A stretch of DNA of 5,693 nucleotides from Candidatus Woesearchaeota archaeon (GCA_023261345.1 JAHFPE010000061.1:1-5693); one strand, 5' to 3'. Positions 1-5,612 are shown, counted from the stretch's first letter. Numbers and translations are program-made. The notes: generated by a model from the letters alone, not told the origin.

Positions 1-15
1 AGAAACAAGAATCGT

Positions 16-192
16 TTATTTCCGTCTATTAAATGCTTCTTCAGCAGCGTTAATCTCAGAAAGAATTTCATCAGCAGCACGTTCAACATCTTCGACAACA
101 GCCATTTTTCCGCAATATGGACACAGCGACGGACGCTGTTGACGGGTAAACTTCCAATTACATCCAGTGCAACGAAATCGTTGTTTCTGCAT
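16..192 (-). CDS. Small zinc-ribbon protein (58 aa), function unknown
   Basis: The reading frame runs from an ATG at 192 to a TAA at 16-18 and gives 58 residues. The N-terminal half holds two CxxC pairs, C8-T-G-C11 and C24-P-Y-C27, spaced as in a rubredoxin-like or zinc-ribbon knuckle that binds one zinc ion. The basic stretch between the pairs (K14, R18, R21) could contact nucleic acid. Residues 33-56 are rich in Ala and Glu and look like one amphipathic helix. There is no signal peptide or membrane segment, so it should be cytoplasmic. A TATA-like box centred about 26 bases upstream of the ATG fits a leaderless transcript and supports this start. Small archaeal zinc ribbons of this type are often transcription, translation or RNA-processing accessories, but no specific function can be assigned. 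The coding call is fairly sure; the role is unknown. Confidence 0.8.
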   Translation of the reverse strand: MQKQRFRCTGCNWKFTRQQRPSLCPYCGKMAVVEDVERAADEILSEINAAEEAFNRRK

Positions 193-213
193 GAAAAAAT
201 TTTATCACAGACG

Positions 214-221
214 TATTTAAA
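214..221 (-). promoter_or_regulatory. TATA-like box for the zinc-ribbon gene
   Basis: On the minus strand this reads TTTAAATA. Its centre is about 26 bases upstream of the ATG at 192, which puts the expected transcription start on or next to the start codon. It lies in the 43-base gap after the amidinotransferase-family gene, so the zinc-ribbon gene probably has its own leaderless transcript. Inferred from spacing and composition only. Confidence 0.6.
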
Positions 222-235
222 TGTTGTGCTATGTT

Positions 236-1048
236 TTAATTTAGTTGAAGTTTCAAACAATTTATTGATCCGCCTGTCTTCAAAAATTCTGATAAGTCGA
301 GTCGCTCTACAAGATACCCGAGCACGGCAAGTGTTGTCTCCAGCTCTGAAGAACAGTCATAAAGAAATGCAGTGTCCTTAATTCGTACCATATTCGCACT
401 GAAGTTCAACGCGTCCTCTTCTAAAAGAGGAATTGCTTTTTTATATTTCCTTTTAAGCATTCGTTGAGATGAAGCATCAATTGCAGGAGGGTAGTAAAGA
501 ATAGTTTGTTTATCGAGTGCGTGTAAACATGTATCAAGATGATAAAAATATGGATCTATCAAACTAACTGAAAGAACGTCACGTTTTGGAAATAGCGCGC
601 GTACTTGATCTGCAGCATTAAATTCAGATCGAAAACCATAACCAATTAAAATAGTATTTCCCTCACGAACAACGTCTCCTCCTTCAAAAAAGTACTCTGA
701 CTTTCGAACAACATAACCCTTTTCCACAAGCCATTTACGATGATGCTCGCTTTCCTTTTCTCGAATAGAATATCTATACTTAGATCACAAGACTGTATTT
801 CCCTCAACAAGACCTGCATCGGCACAAAACGTTAGATCTTGCAAATTTGGAATTGCTTCTCGACGATGAATCACCGCACCTGCAAAGGAAAGCCTTCGCA
901 TTGCATCCTCCCACTGCGCACCTGCTCGACTTGTACAAATAGCATCGTTCTTTTTCTTTGAATCCATCATTTGGCGATTAATAGGAACAGACAATGACAT
1001 GTACGTGGGAGGGCAGACTAGAAATTCTGGGCGATTTACATTCTGCAT
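236..1048 (-). pseudogene. Amidinotransferase/dimethylargininase-family enzyme interrupted by one in-frame TGA
   Basis: From the ATG at 1048 to the TAA at 236-238 there is one continuous frame of 271 codons, broken only by a TGA at codon 88 (785-787). The length is usual for the pentein-fold family that includes N,N-dimethylarginine dimethylaminohydrolase, arginine deiminase-like enzymes and glycine amidinotransferase, which act on guanidino groups through a catalytic Cys. Codons 1-87 carry the family N-terminus: FLVCPP near residue 9, the AQWEDAMRRL helix, and LTFCADAGLV before the break. After it come FFEGGD (E122, D125), the catalytic YHLDT (H170, D172) and the C-terminal GGSINC with the expected nucleophile C264. 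The family match is strong; the exact substrate is not readable. A TATA-like box about 26 bases before the ATG indicates a leaderless start. If TGA is read as stop, the product is an 87-residue fragment lacking the catalytic His and Cys. A later GTG at 727 has no visible ribosome binding site. A recent nonsense mutation, a sequencing error or readthrough all remain possible. Confidence 0.85.
785..787 (-). other. In-frame TGA inside the amidinotransferase-family gene
   Basis: The codon lies between NTVL and SKYRYS. From memory, relatives read something like N-K-V-I-L-S-N-F-R here, so the TGA falls at a hydrophobic position, often Leu. One base change from TTA would produce it. The reading frame is unchanged before and after, so this is a substitution-type interruption and not an insertion or deletion. 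Confidence 0.9.
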
Positions 1049-1069
1049 GCCTTCATTTTTAGTTAGGGG

Positions 1070-1077
1070 TTTTTATA
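1070..1077 (-). promoter_or_regulatory. TATA-like box for the amidinotransferase-family gene
   Basis: Minus-strand TATAAAAA, preceded by GAAAG, which resembles the purine-rich archaeal TFB recognition element. The centre is about 26 bases from the ATG at 1048, so transcription should begin at or next to the start codon (leaderless). It forms a divergent pair with the plus-strand box at 1110-1117 that serves tRNA-Leu. Confidence 0.7.
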
Positions 1078-1109
1078 CTTTCAGATTTTCATTTTGTGAA
1101 CCACCAACC

Positions 1110-1117
1110 TTTTATAA
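1110..1117 (+). promoter_or_regulatory. TATA-like box for tRNA-Leu and probably the downstream secreted-protein gene
   Basis: Reads TTTTATAA. Its centre is about 26 bases before position 1140, which would give a 5-base leader before the tRNA at 1145. No comparable A/T-rich box lies about 26 bases upstream of the ATG at 1231, because that stretch is the tRNA T arm. This promoter is therefore the best candidate for the protein gene as well. Confidence 0.65.
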
Positions 1118-1144
1118 CGCACCACACAATTCGTAGTTCAAAAC

Positions 1145-1228
1145 GCCGGGATGGCGGAGTGGCCAAACGCGGGGGACTTAAGATCCCTTCCCCAAGCGGG
1201 TTCGCAGGTTCGAATCCTGTTCCCGGCA
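1145..1228 (+). tRNA. tRNA-Leu, anticodon UAA
   Basis: The 84-base gene folds fully. The acceptor stem pairs 1145-1151 with 1221-1227, with discriminator A at 1228. The D arm has the normal AGTGG loop. The anticodon stem is 1172-1176 with 1184-1188 (one G-T pair), and its loop CTTAAGA places the anticodon TAA at 1179-1181. A long variable arm with a CCC/GGG stem marks it as a class II tRNA, as expected for Leu. The T arm is 1204-1220 with the standard loop TTCGAAT. There is no intron and no encoded CCA (TT follows). It reads UUA codons, and UUG by wobble. The coding region that follows begins only two bases after the discriminator base. Confidence 0.97.
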
Positions 1229-1230
1229 TT

Positions 1231-2613
1231 ATGCGAGTTCGTAGAGGCTTTGGAGAACTGTTGTTTTCACTCGCGCTCTCAAGTGTAGCGTGTGCTCAGG
1301 AAGTACAAGATGAGAGGCGAAAACCTGAAACAGTCAGAGAATTCGCACGCTACGCACTCAACACTGGAAATTACAACGAAGCAATTCGCTTGTACGAGGA
1401 AGCATACGACGGACCTCTTCCCCCTGAAGCAAACGCAGCAGTTGCACAAGCAATGCTTCAACGATACGTCTTCTCTGACATGGATGACGCATTCTGCAAT
1501 TGGGCAAAACGCATGTTTGCACTAGAAAACAACGAAATCTCAAAAGAAAAAAGTATTGTTATGGCGAGCGCGATGGCAACGCTCGAAACATGGGATTTTG
1601 GAACTTTCAAAAAACCAGACTTTTCAATTGATGAACGATTGAATGCGCTCGGAATGCCAGCACTCAATGACATAGACAAATTGGCAGTAATCGAACAAGC
1701 GATTTTCGGAGTAAAAAATGATTCTTATCGTCGAATGACACCTGCTCACTTAGCGCGCGTATTTCAAAATAAAGGAATCAATGCCACGAAACGAGTCCTT
1801 GAAGTTTATTGTGACTTTCATCCAGAGCGCACAATTGATACTTTTTTGAATGAAGAAATGGAAATACCAATTGAATTTCTCGTTAAGAAAGAAAAAGAAC
1901 TTCAGCAACAATTGTGCCAGACCAATAGATATGATTTAATTCAGTATGTCTCGAGTAGAACTGGTAATTCACTTTCTTCTCAAGAAAAAGAACGTTATGC
2001 CTGTTCACGCTTTGAATATGGAGAATATGAACTTGCCACAAAGGTGCTTGAGGATATTAAGAAAACAGATCCAGACTTTCAATTTAGAAGATTTGTCATA
2101 CAAGCAGTTGAAGACCCGCCTCTAGAAATGCGTGCAGGAATAATTCTTCGTGCACAACACGCAATCGACTTACCACTCACAATATATCTCAAACAAGTTC
2201 TTGATCGGAATGCTGCAAAACTACTCAATGAACTTCAAGTCAATTATGATGCAGAAGTTTTTGAGGATCTTGCAATCATATATGGGTTACTGCAAGACCA
2301 ACGCGAACCAACCAAGCAACTCGTGCGAACAATTGAATTCGCAAGAGCTGAACTCAAACCACTTGGACTTACTCGAGAATATCTTATTGGTAGAGAACGA
2401 GAAATGGTGAACAATGCAGTTCAAGGATATGCAAGAACAACTAATTATCGTGGATGCAAAATTCTCGGATTAGTTCTCTATGAAGCAGGATGGTGTACTG
2501 CGGCAATGAACGCATTCAAAGCAGCTGCACACGCACCTTCTGGGAAAGAATATGAGGAAATGATTGAGTTCGAAAAATCCATACGAGATAGCAAAGAAGC
2601 GTTCGGAAAATAG
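1231..2613 (+). CDS. Secreted helical-repeat (TPR-like) protein, function unknown
   Basis: 460 residues from the ATG at 1231 to a TAG. The frame is open further upstream to 1096, but that stretch translates the tRNA-Leu gene and cannot be coding. Starting at 1231 gives a good signal peptide: basic MRVRR, a hydrophobic core around residues 8-18, then SSVACA with likely signal peptidase I cleavage after A22. The Cys at 21 is a poor lipobox because Ser occupies the -3 position. The mature part is almost entirely helical. Residues 36-61 (ALNTGNYNEAIRLYEEAY at the core) look like a tetratricopeptide unit, with weaker repeat-like segments near 248-282 and 398-440. There is no C-terminal membrane anchor, so it is probably exported and soluble or bound to a surface partner. 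TPR folds usually bind proteins. I do not recognise the family. Transcription is probably shared with tRNA-Leu. Confidence 0.85.
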   Translation: MRVRRGFGELLFSLALSSVACAQEVQDERRKPETVREFARYALNTGNYNEAIRLYEEAYDGPLPPEANAAVAQAMLQRYVFSDMDDAFCNWAKRMFALENNEISKEKSIVMASAMATLETWDFGTFKKPDFSIDERLNALGMPALNDIDKLAVIEQAIFGVKNDSYRRMTPAHLARVFQNKGINATKRVLEVYCDFHPERTIDTFLNEEMEIPIEFLVKKEKELQQQLCQTNRYDLIQYVSSRTGNSLSSQEKERYACSRFEYGEYELATKVLEDIKKTDPDFQFRRFVIQAVEDPPLEMRAGIILRAQHAIDLPLTIYLKQVLDRNAAKLLNELQVNYDAEVFEDLAIIYGLLQDQREPTKQLVRTIEFARAELKPLGLTREYLIGREREMVNNAVQGYARTTNYRGCKILGLVLYEAGWCTAAMNAFKAAAHAPSGKEYEEMIEFEKSIRDSKEAFGK

Positions 2614-2626
2614 TATCGAGATACTA
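2611..2626 (+). repeat. Perfect inverted repeat overlapping the stop codon of the secreted-protein gene
   Basis: TAGTATC, a GA centre, then GATACTA: seven complementary bases on each side, starting with the stop codon itself. As RNA it would form a six-pair stem with a CGAG loop. It could mark the mRNA 3' end or be a protein binding site. Confidence 0.6.
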
Positions 2627-2628
2627 CA

Positions 2629-2643
2629 GTGAAAATTTTTCAC
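2629..2643 (+). repeat. Perfect palindrome GTGAAAA-T-TTTTCAC before the tRNA-Thr promoter
   Basis: Seven-base arms around one central T, two bases after the preceding inverted repeat and six bases before the tRNA-Thr TATA box. The T5 run could help archaeal transcription stop. Equally, a palindrome of this size fits a dimeric DNA-binding protein placed just upstream of the promoter. The function is inferred. Confidence 0.55.
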
Positions 2644-2649
2644 ACAATC

Positions 2650-2657
2650 TTTTTAAA
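2650..2657 (+). promoter_or_regulatory. TATA-like box for tRNA-Thr
   Basis: Reads TTTTTAAA, centred about 26 bases before position 2680. This predicts a transcript starting one to two bases upstream of the mature tRNA at 2682. Spacing and composition match the boxes of the other genes in the window. Confidence 0.6.
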
Positions 2658-2681
2658 CAAACATTTGAGGATATAGTTTAT

Positions 2682-2754
2682 GCCTCTGTAGCATAGTAGC
2701 TATTGCGCCACCTTGGTAAGGTGGAGGTCGCGGGTGCAACTCCCGTCAGAGGCT
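2682..2754 (+). tRNA. tRNA-Thr, anticodon GGU, with atypical D and T loops
   Basis: The 73-base gene folds completely. Acceptor 2682-2688 pairs with 2747-2753, with discriminator T at 2754. The anticodon stem CCACC/GGTGG encloses TTGGTAA with anticodon GGT at 2715-2717. The variable loop has five bases, and the T stem is GCGGG/CCCGT. It reads ACC and ACU codons. There is no intron and no encoded CCA. The T loop is TGCAACT, with G at position 55 where nearly all tRNAs have U (pseudouridine). The D loop is AGTAGCTA, with A at position 18 instead of G. The usual G18-pseudouridine55 contact therefore cannot form, although G19-C56 can. Intact stems and a promoter argue for a real, expressed tRNA. 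Confidence 0.93.
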
Positions 2755-2845
2755 TTGGAACACTTTCTGCTTCTCCCAAAAGAATTGCGAATATTTTTGG
2801 ATTTTGCTTAGCTCTCTGAGAATTCACCGTCTGGATGATTCAGTT

Positions 2846-4936
2846 TTAATTAATGTATTCATTGACTTTTGTTTGTCTTTCAGTACTGATGTTTTCAGTT
2901 ATGTTTTCATTCGTAATACCAAATGGTTGTAAAAGTATGTAGAGTGAACGTATGAGCATTCGCTTGTATTGTTTCATGTCTGGATTTCCGGTGTAGTCTT
3001 CGGGAAGTACTGCTTTATTCTGTTGATAAATAAACTGAATAGTTGTTCCTGGTGGTTGAGTTAGTCCTTTTTTGAGAAGTTGTTGTAGAATGGTTTTTTG
3101 GGGGCTGCTACGTGTATAGTGATTTTTGCTGATGGTGATCGTGCAGGATAATAAGTCTGCACTGATACAAGATAGACGTAAAATTACTTCACGAAGTTGC
3201 CTACACAAAAAAGGCACTGTCTGAATGATTTCTTGTTGTGTCTTACACGTGGAAAGGTATTCTAGAATGTGCTGCTGAAAAAGTCGAACGATAAGTGGAG
3301 TTCCTCTTTGTCGCACTTCAATTCCTCGTGCTTTTATTCCTCCATGTTGAAATACGCCATAATAACGTGCTGGTACTGGGCGATCATGATCTTGTATGCT
3401 TGGCAGGAATACAACCCATTTGAAAATTCCTTCAAAACTCATTGGGATACCTGTTAGTTGTTCTATTTCTTTGCACAATTCCTTCACATGTTCTGCAGTC
3501 ATGTCTTTCTTTCTGATATAAAGCGAGTCAACAATACCATGAAGAATCTCAAACCCGTTTTCTTCCGCAAGATGCGCTGCCTCAAGTATTGTTTCTCTTG
3601 CATACGACCCTACTGACATGTGCGAGCTTGCAATACCTAGCTTGAATTCTCTAAATCGTAAATACCCAAATGCACTCACGAGCACCCATTTAAGTCCCAC
3701 TGCGCGTGCCTTGTTGAACGCGGTTGGTTTTTTTTTGTATTCCATACGACGATCAAGCAGAGGCTTAATTGTTTGCGGTACTAGTCCTTTATGTCGAAGA
3801 GAGATCGTGACTGGAATTCCAGGAACGTGTTCAAGAGGTTCTTTTGTGATAGTTATAGTTTCTGCGCTGATGTTTCGATTGTAAATAAGCCACGGGTACA
3901 TGCTAGAAAAATCAAGTTCGGCAACGTTCGCGTGAAAGCCAATCTTAGGATCAAACGTATGGCCTGCGCGATCTGCTTTTACTAAATCAAGCATGCTCAT
4001 TGCTTTTTCTATTGGTTTCTCTTTGAATGGAACAAGCAAGTCTTGTTCAATCATTGTTTTAACCAATGATGACTGAAACACAGCTCCAAAACTTCGTCCT
4101 GCGACGTTTTGAAATCTGGTTCCTGAAAGTGCGCACAATTCCATTATTGCATCTGGCTCGCACTGACTTCCAACCATTGTTGAAGTATCAACAAGGAATC
4201 TTGCGTTTAGGTGAATCGAGAAATCTCTATACTGAACACGCCCGTACGTGTACATTGTCTTTCCTCCTTTGTAATTAAGCTGCTTTTCATCCCAACGATT
4301 GAACGAACAACGAAAGCCATATTCTTGCAAGCGTTTCACCAATAACGGCAATCCTTTGAAACCACGATCCATCAGAATGACATCAGGGTCTTCTCGTTTG
4401 AATGCATCAACAAAGCACGCAAGAATTTCTCTTTCAATGCCTACAAAATTCTTTTCTCCAACCCGTATTGATGTAATACAATTGCTATTTTTTTGAGTAG
4501 TGACGACAAGGTTCATAGAAGTTAATGGAAGAGTGTTGTCCTCTTGAAGTCCAAAAATTCTTCCATGTTCGAAAATGATTCGTCGCCCTGGAACTACGTG
4601 GTTTTTGTACATGAACATTTGTTCAGGAGAAATATCTGCATTGTACAATGCAACACGATGTCTTGTTTCTTTCTCAATCCAGCGAACAAATTCCTCAAAA
4701 CGAGATATTTGCTTTATTGTGATTGCGTACACCCTTTTCCCCTCATGTAAATACGTTTTTCTCTCAACTGTTGTATACATTATTCGATGTCTATGAAGAA
4801 AGTCCTTTGCCAAAGGAACAGCATCTAGATAAATTGTGCACGTAAATTCAAATGCAAGACGTGTATGTTCAGGTGTTTTAATCCACAGTATTATCGAGTT
4901 GTCTTTCCTGTACACATCCATCAACAACCCTTCCAT
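2846..4936 (-). CDS. polB2: Archaeal PolB2-type family B DNA polymerase, exonuclease-inactivated
   Basis: 696 residues from the ATG at 4936 to a TAA. This start is chosen because a GGAGG lies six bases upstream; the frame is open to 5008, and a second ATG at 4921 is less well placed. Polymerase motif A is DFSSMYPWLI with metal-binding D342. Motif B is altered, KWVLVSAFGY at about 416-425 in place of K-x3-NSxYG. Motif C reads HGIVDSLY at 466-473 where replicative enzymes have YGDTDS, so the first Asp is lost and the second (D470) kept. The exonuclease motifs are gone: NLVVTT replaces the DIE segment near 142-147, the DPDVILMDRG region lacks the usual Asn and Asp, and no YxxxD is seen. KARGIE in the thumb approach is retained. 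These changes match archaeal PolB2, which lacks proofreading and is linked to translesion synthesis in the literature I recall. Both likely catalytic Asp residues remain, so some synthesis activity is plausible. It is the last gene of the overlapping cassette. Confidence 0.88.
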   Translation of the reverse strand: MEGLLMDVYRKDNSIILWIKTPEHTRLAFEFTCTIYLDAVPLAKDFLHRHRIMYTTVERKTYLHEGKRVYAITIKQISRFEEFVRWIEKETRHRVALYNADISPEQMFMYKNHVVPGRRIIFEHGRIFGLQEDNTLPLTSMNLVVTTQKNSNCITSIRVGEKNFVGIEREILACFVDAFKREDPDVILMDRGFKGLPLLVKRLQEYGFRCSFNRWDEKQLNYKGGKTMYTYGRVQYRDFSIHLNARFLVDTSTMVGSQCEPDAIMELCALSGTRFQNVAGRSFGAVFQSSLVKTMIEQDLLVPFKEKPIEKAMSMLDLVKADRAGHTFDPKIGFHANVAELDFSSMYPWLIYNRNISAETITITKEPLEHVPGIPVTISLRHKGLVPQTIKPLLDRRMEYKKKPTAFNKARAVGLKWVLVSAFGYLRFREFKLGIASSHMSVGSYARETILEAAHLAEENGFEILHGIVDSLYIRKKDMTAEHVKELCKEIEQLTGIPMSFEGIFKWVVFLPSIQDHDRPVPARYYGVFQHGGIKARGIEVRQRGTPLIVRLFQQHILEYLSTCKTQQEIIQTVPFLCRQLREVILRLSCISADLLSCTITISKNHYTRSSPQKTILQQLLKKGLTQPPGTTIQFIYQQNKAVLPEDYTGNPDMKQYKRMLIRSLYILLQPFGITNENITENISTERQTKVNEYIN

Positions 4937-5171
4937 ATGTTTCCTCCAATTTTCGCAAACGTTTCTCTTGCTCAAGCATGATTGAAAGCAATAAGAACGC
5001 CCACTCATGCAAACTACTTACATACGAAATACTTCCGACATGTTGAAGAGGTACTTTTAGTAAACGAACGAAGATCTCGCGATCCTCTTGCCGTAATGCC
5101 TTCCCGTAGCTTGACAGCTCATCAAGAAGAATGTCCAAGTTCTGTCGCGAACTCCAAACTGTGTGTCCCAT
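4878..5171 (-). CDS. Small helical protein of the PolB2 cassette (97 aa)
   Basis: 97 residues from the ATG at 5171 to a TAA at 4878-4880. It overlaps the upstream gene by 50 bases and the polymerase by 59. A GGGGG seven bases before the ATG is an acceptable Shine-Dalgarno and supports this start; a TTG at codon 12 would reduce the overlap but has less support. Residues 12-40 (LDILLDELSSYGKALRQEDR at the core) and 55-78 (WAFLLLSIMLEQEKRLRKLE) are predicted amphipathic helices joined by a PLQHVGSISY segment. There is no zinc motif, signal peptide or convincing membrane span. I do not recognise a named domain. The tight placement between a RecA-like protein and PolB2 suggests an adaptor or regulatory subunit of the polymerase; this is inference from context. 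Confidence 0.8.
   Translation of the reverse strand: MGHTVWSSRQNLDILLDELSSYGKALRQEDREIFVRLLKVPLQHVGSISYVSSLHEWAFLLLSIMLEQEKRLRKLEETYGRVVDGCVQERQLDNTVD
4943..4947 (-). promoter_or_regulatory. Shine-Dalgarno sequence deciding the polymerase start
   Basis: GGAGG on the minus strand, six bases before the ATG at 4936. It lies inside the end of the 97-residue gene. It supports separate ribosome loading on this internal operon gene, in contrast to the leaderless first gene. Confidence 0.75.
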
Positions 5172-5589
5172 TCATGAACCCCCGTTCATCACAGAATCTT
5201 CTTGCAAACCGATCTTGATTTGCACCAACCCCAATTATTACCACATGCTTTTTACCGAGATCTTCTAGTAATTCCCACGCATGTTCGTACAAGTCTTCAG
5301 TCTCTTCTTCATCATCATAATCTATCAAATGACTAAATTTGGTAACAATAATGACTTTCGCGCCTGTTTCAATAACTGTCCGAGCTACCTGTTTGAGTGC
5401 GTCTCTAAACACATACAATAATTCAACCTGCATCACGTAAACCCTCTTGAATTTATCAAAATCAACAACTGGAAAAAGCGCATGAGGGTTTGCGCAATTC
5501 GCGCAGTCAAGAACCAACGCTGGCGTGTGCTCTAATGCGTACAGCAAGAGATCAGTGTTTGAGCAATCCCACACCCCCACAAGCACCAT
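5122..5589 (-). CDS. RecA-core-like protein without a P-loop, PolB2 cassette (155 aa)
   Basis: 155 residues from the ATG at 5589 to a double TGA stop. The frame extends to a GTG at 5613, but a TATA-like box overlaps that codon and is spaced for transcription to begin at the ATG, so the shorter form is chosen. The strand order suggests an alpha/beta core: MVLVGVWD (1-8), PALVLD (23-28), RVYVMQ (49-54), the Walker-B-like KVIIVTKF (78-85) and HVVIIGVG (115-122). No GxxxxGKT/S is present; DCSNTD (8-13) occupies the place where it would lie. Recognisable patches are CANPHALFP (32-40), ELLYVFRD (56-63) and an acidic loop YDDEEE (91-96). It is much shorter than RadA (over 300 residues), so at most it is a stripped RecA-type core that probably does not hydrolyse ATP. 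By analogy with ImuA in bacterial mutagenesis cassettes it may recruit or regulate the polymerase. The fold assignment is by eye and moderate; the coding call is firm. Confidence 0.8.
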   Translation of the reverse strand: MVLVGVWDCSNTDLLLYALEHTPALVLDCANCANPHALFPVVDFDKFKRVYVMQVELLYVFRDALKQVARTVIETGAKVIIVTKFSHLIDYDDEEETEDLYEHAWELLEDLGKKHVVIIGVGANQDRFARRFCDERGFMNGTHSLEFATELGHSS

Positions 5590-5612
5590 TGCGAACAGTG
5601 CAGGTTCAATCA

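Noticed and set aside
785..787. TGA read as selenocysteine
   Set aside because: The position aligns with a hydrophobic residue, not the catalytic Cys, which is encoded normally at codon 264. No archaeal SECIS-like structure is visible in the short 3' region (193-235).
785..787. Genome-wide reassignment of TGA to an amino acid
   Set aside because: The 155-residue gene ends in two consecutive TGA codons at 5119-5124, and no other in-frame TGA is seen in the real genes of this window.
1096..1230. Upstream extension of the secreted-protein frame to a GTG at 1096
   Set aside because: The stretch includes the complete tRNA-Leu gene and the likely transcription start lies near 1140. The ATG at 1231 gives a proper signal peptide.
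1231..1300. Lipoprotein signal peptide
   Set aside because: The residues before Cys21 are S-V-A, which lacks the hydrophobic residue a lipobox needs at -3. A signal peptidase I site after A22 fits better.
2755..2845. Possible small gene or tRNA-derived attachment repeat between tRNA-Thr and the polymerase end
   Set aside because: No frame of convincing length or start, and no visible copy of the tRNA 3' end elsewhere in the window to suggest an integration site.
3269..4796. Plus-strand open frames opposite the polymerase
   Set aside because: They are short, rich in Cys, Ser and Leu runs, lack family motifs and lie opposite a clearly coding gene; they are antisense shadows.
4937..5008. Longer polymerase start at 5008
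   Set aside because: The extra 24 residues come from the region coding for the 97-residue protein, and a GGAGG is correctly spaced for the ATG at 4936.
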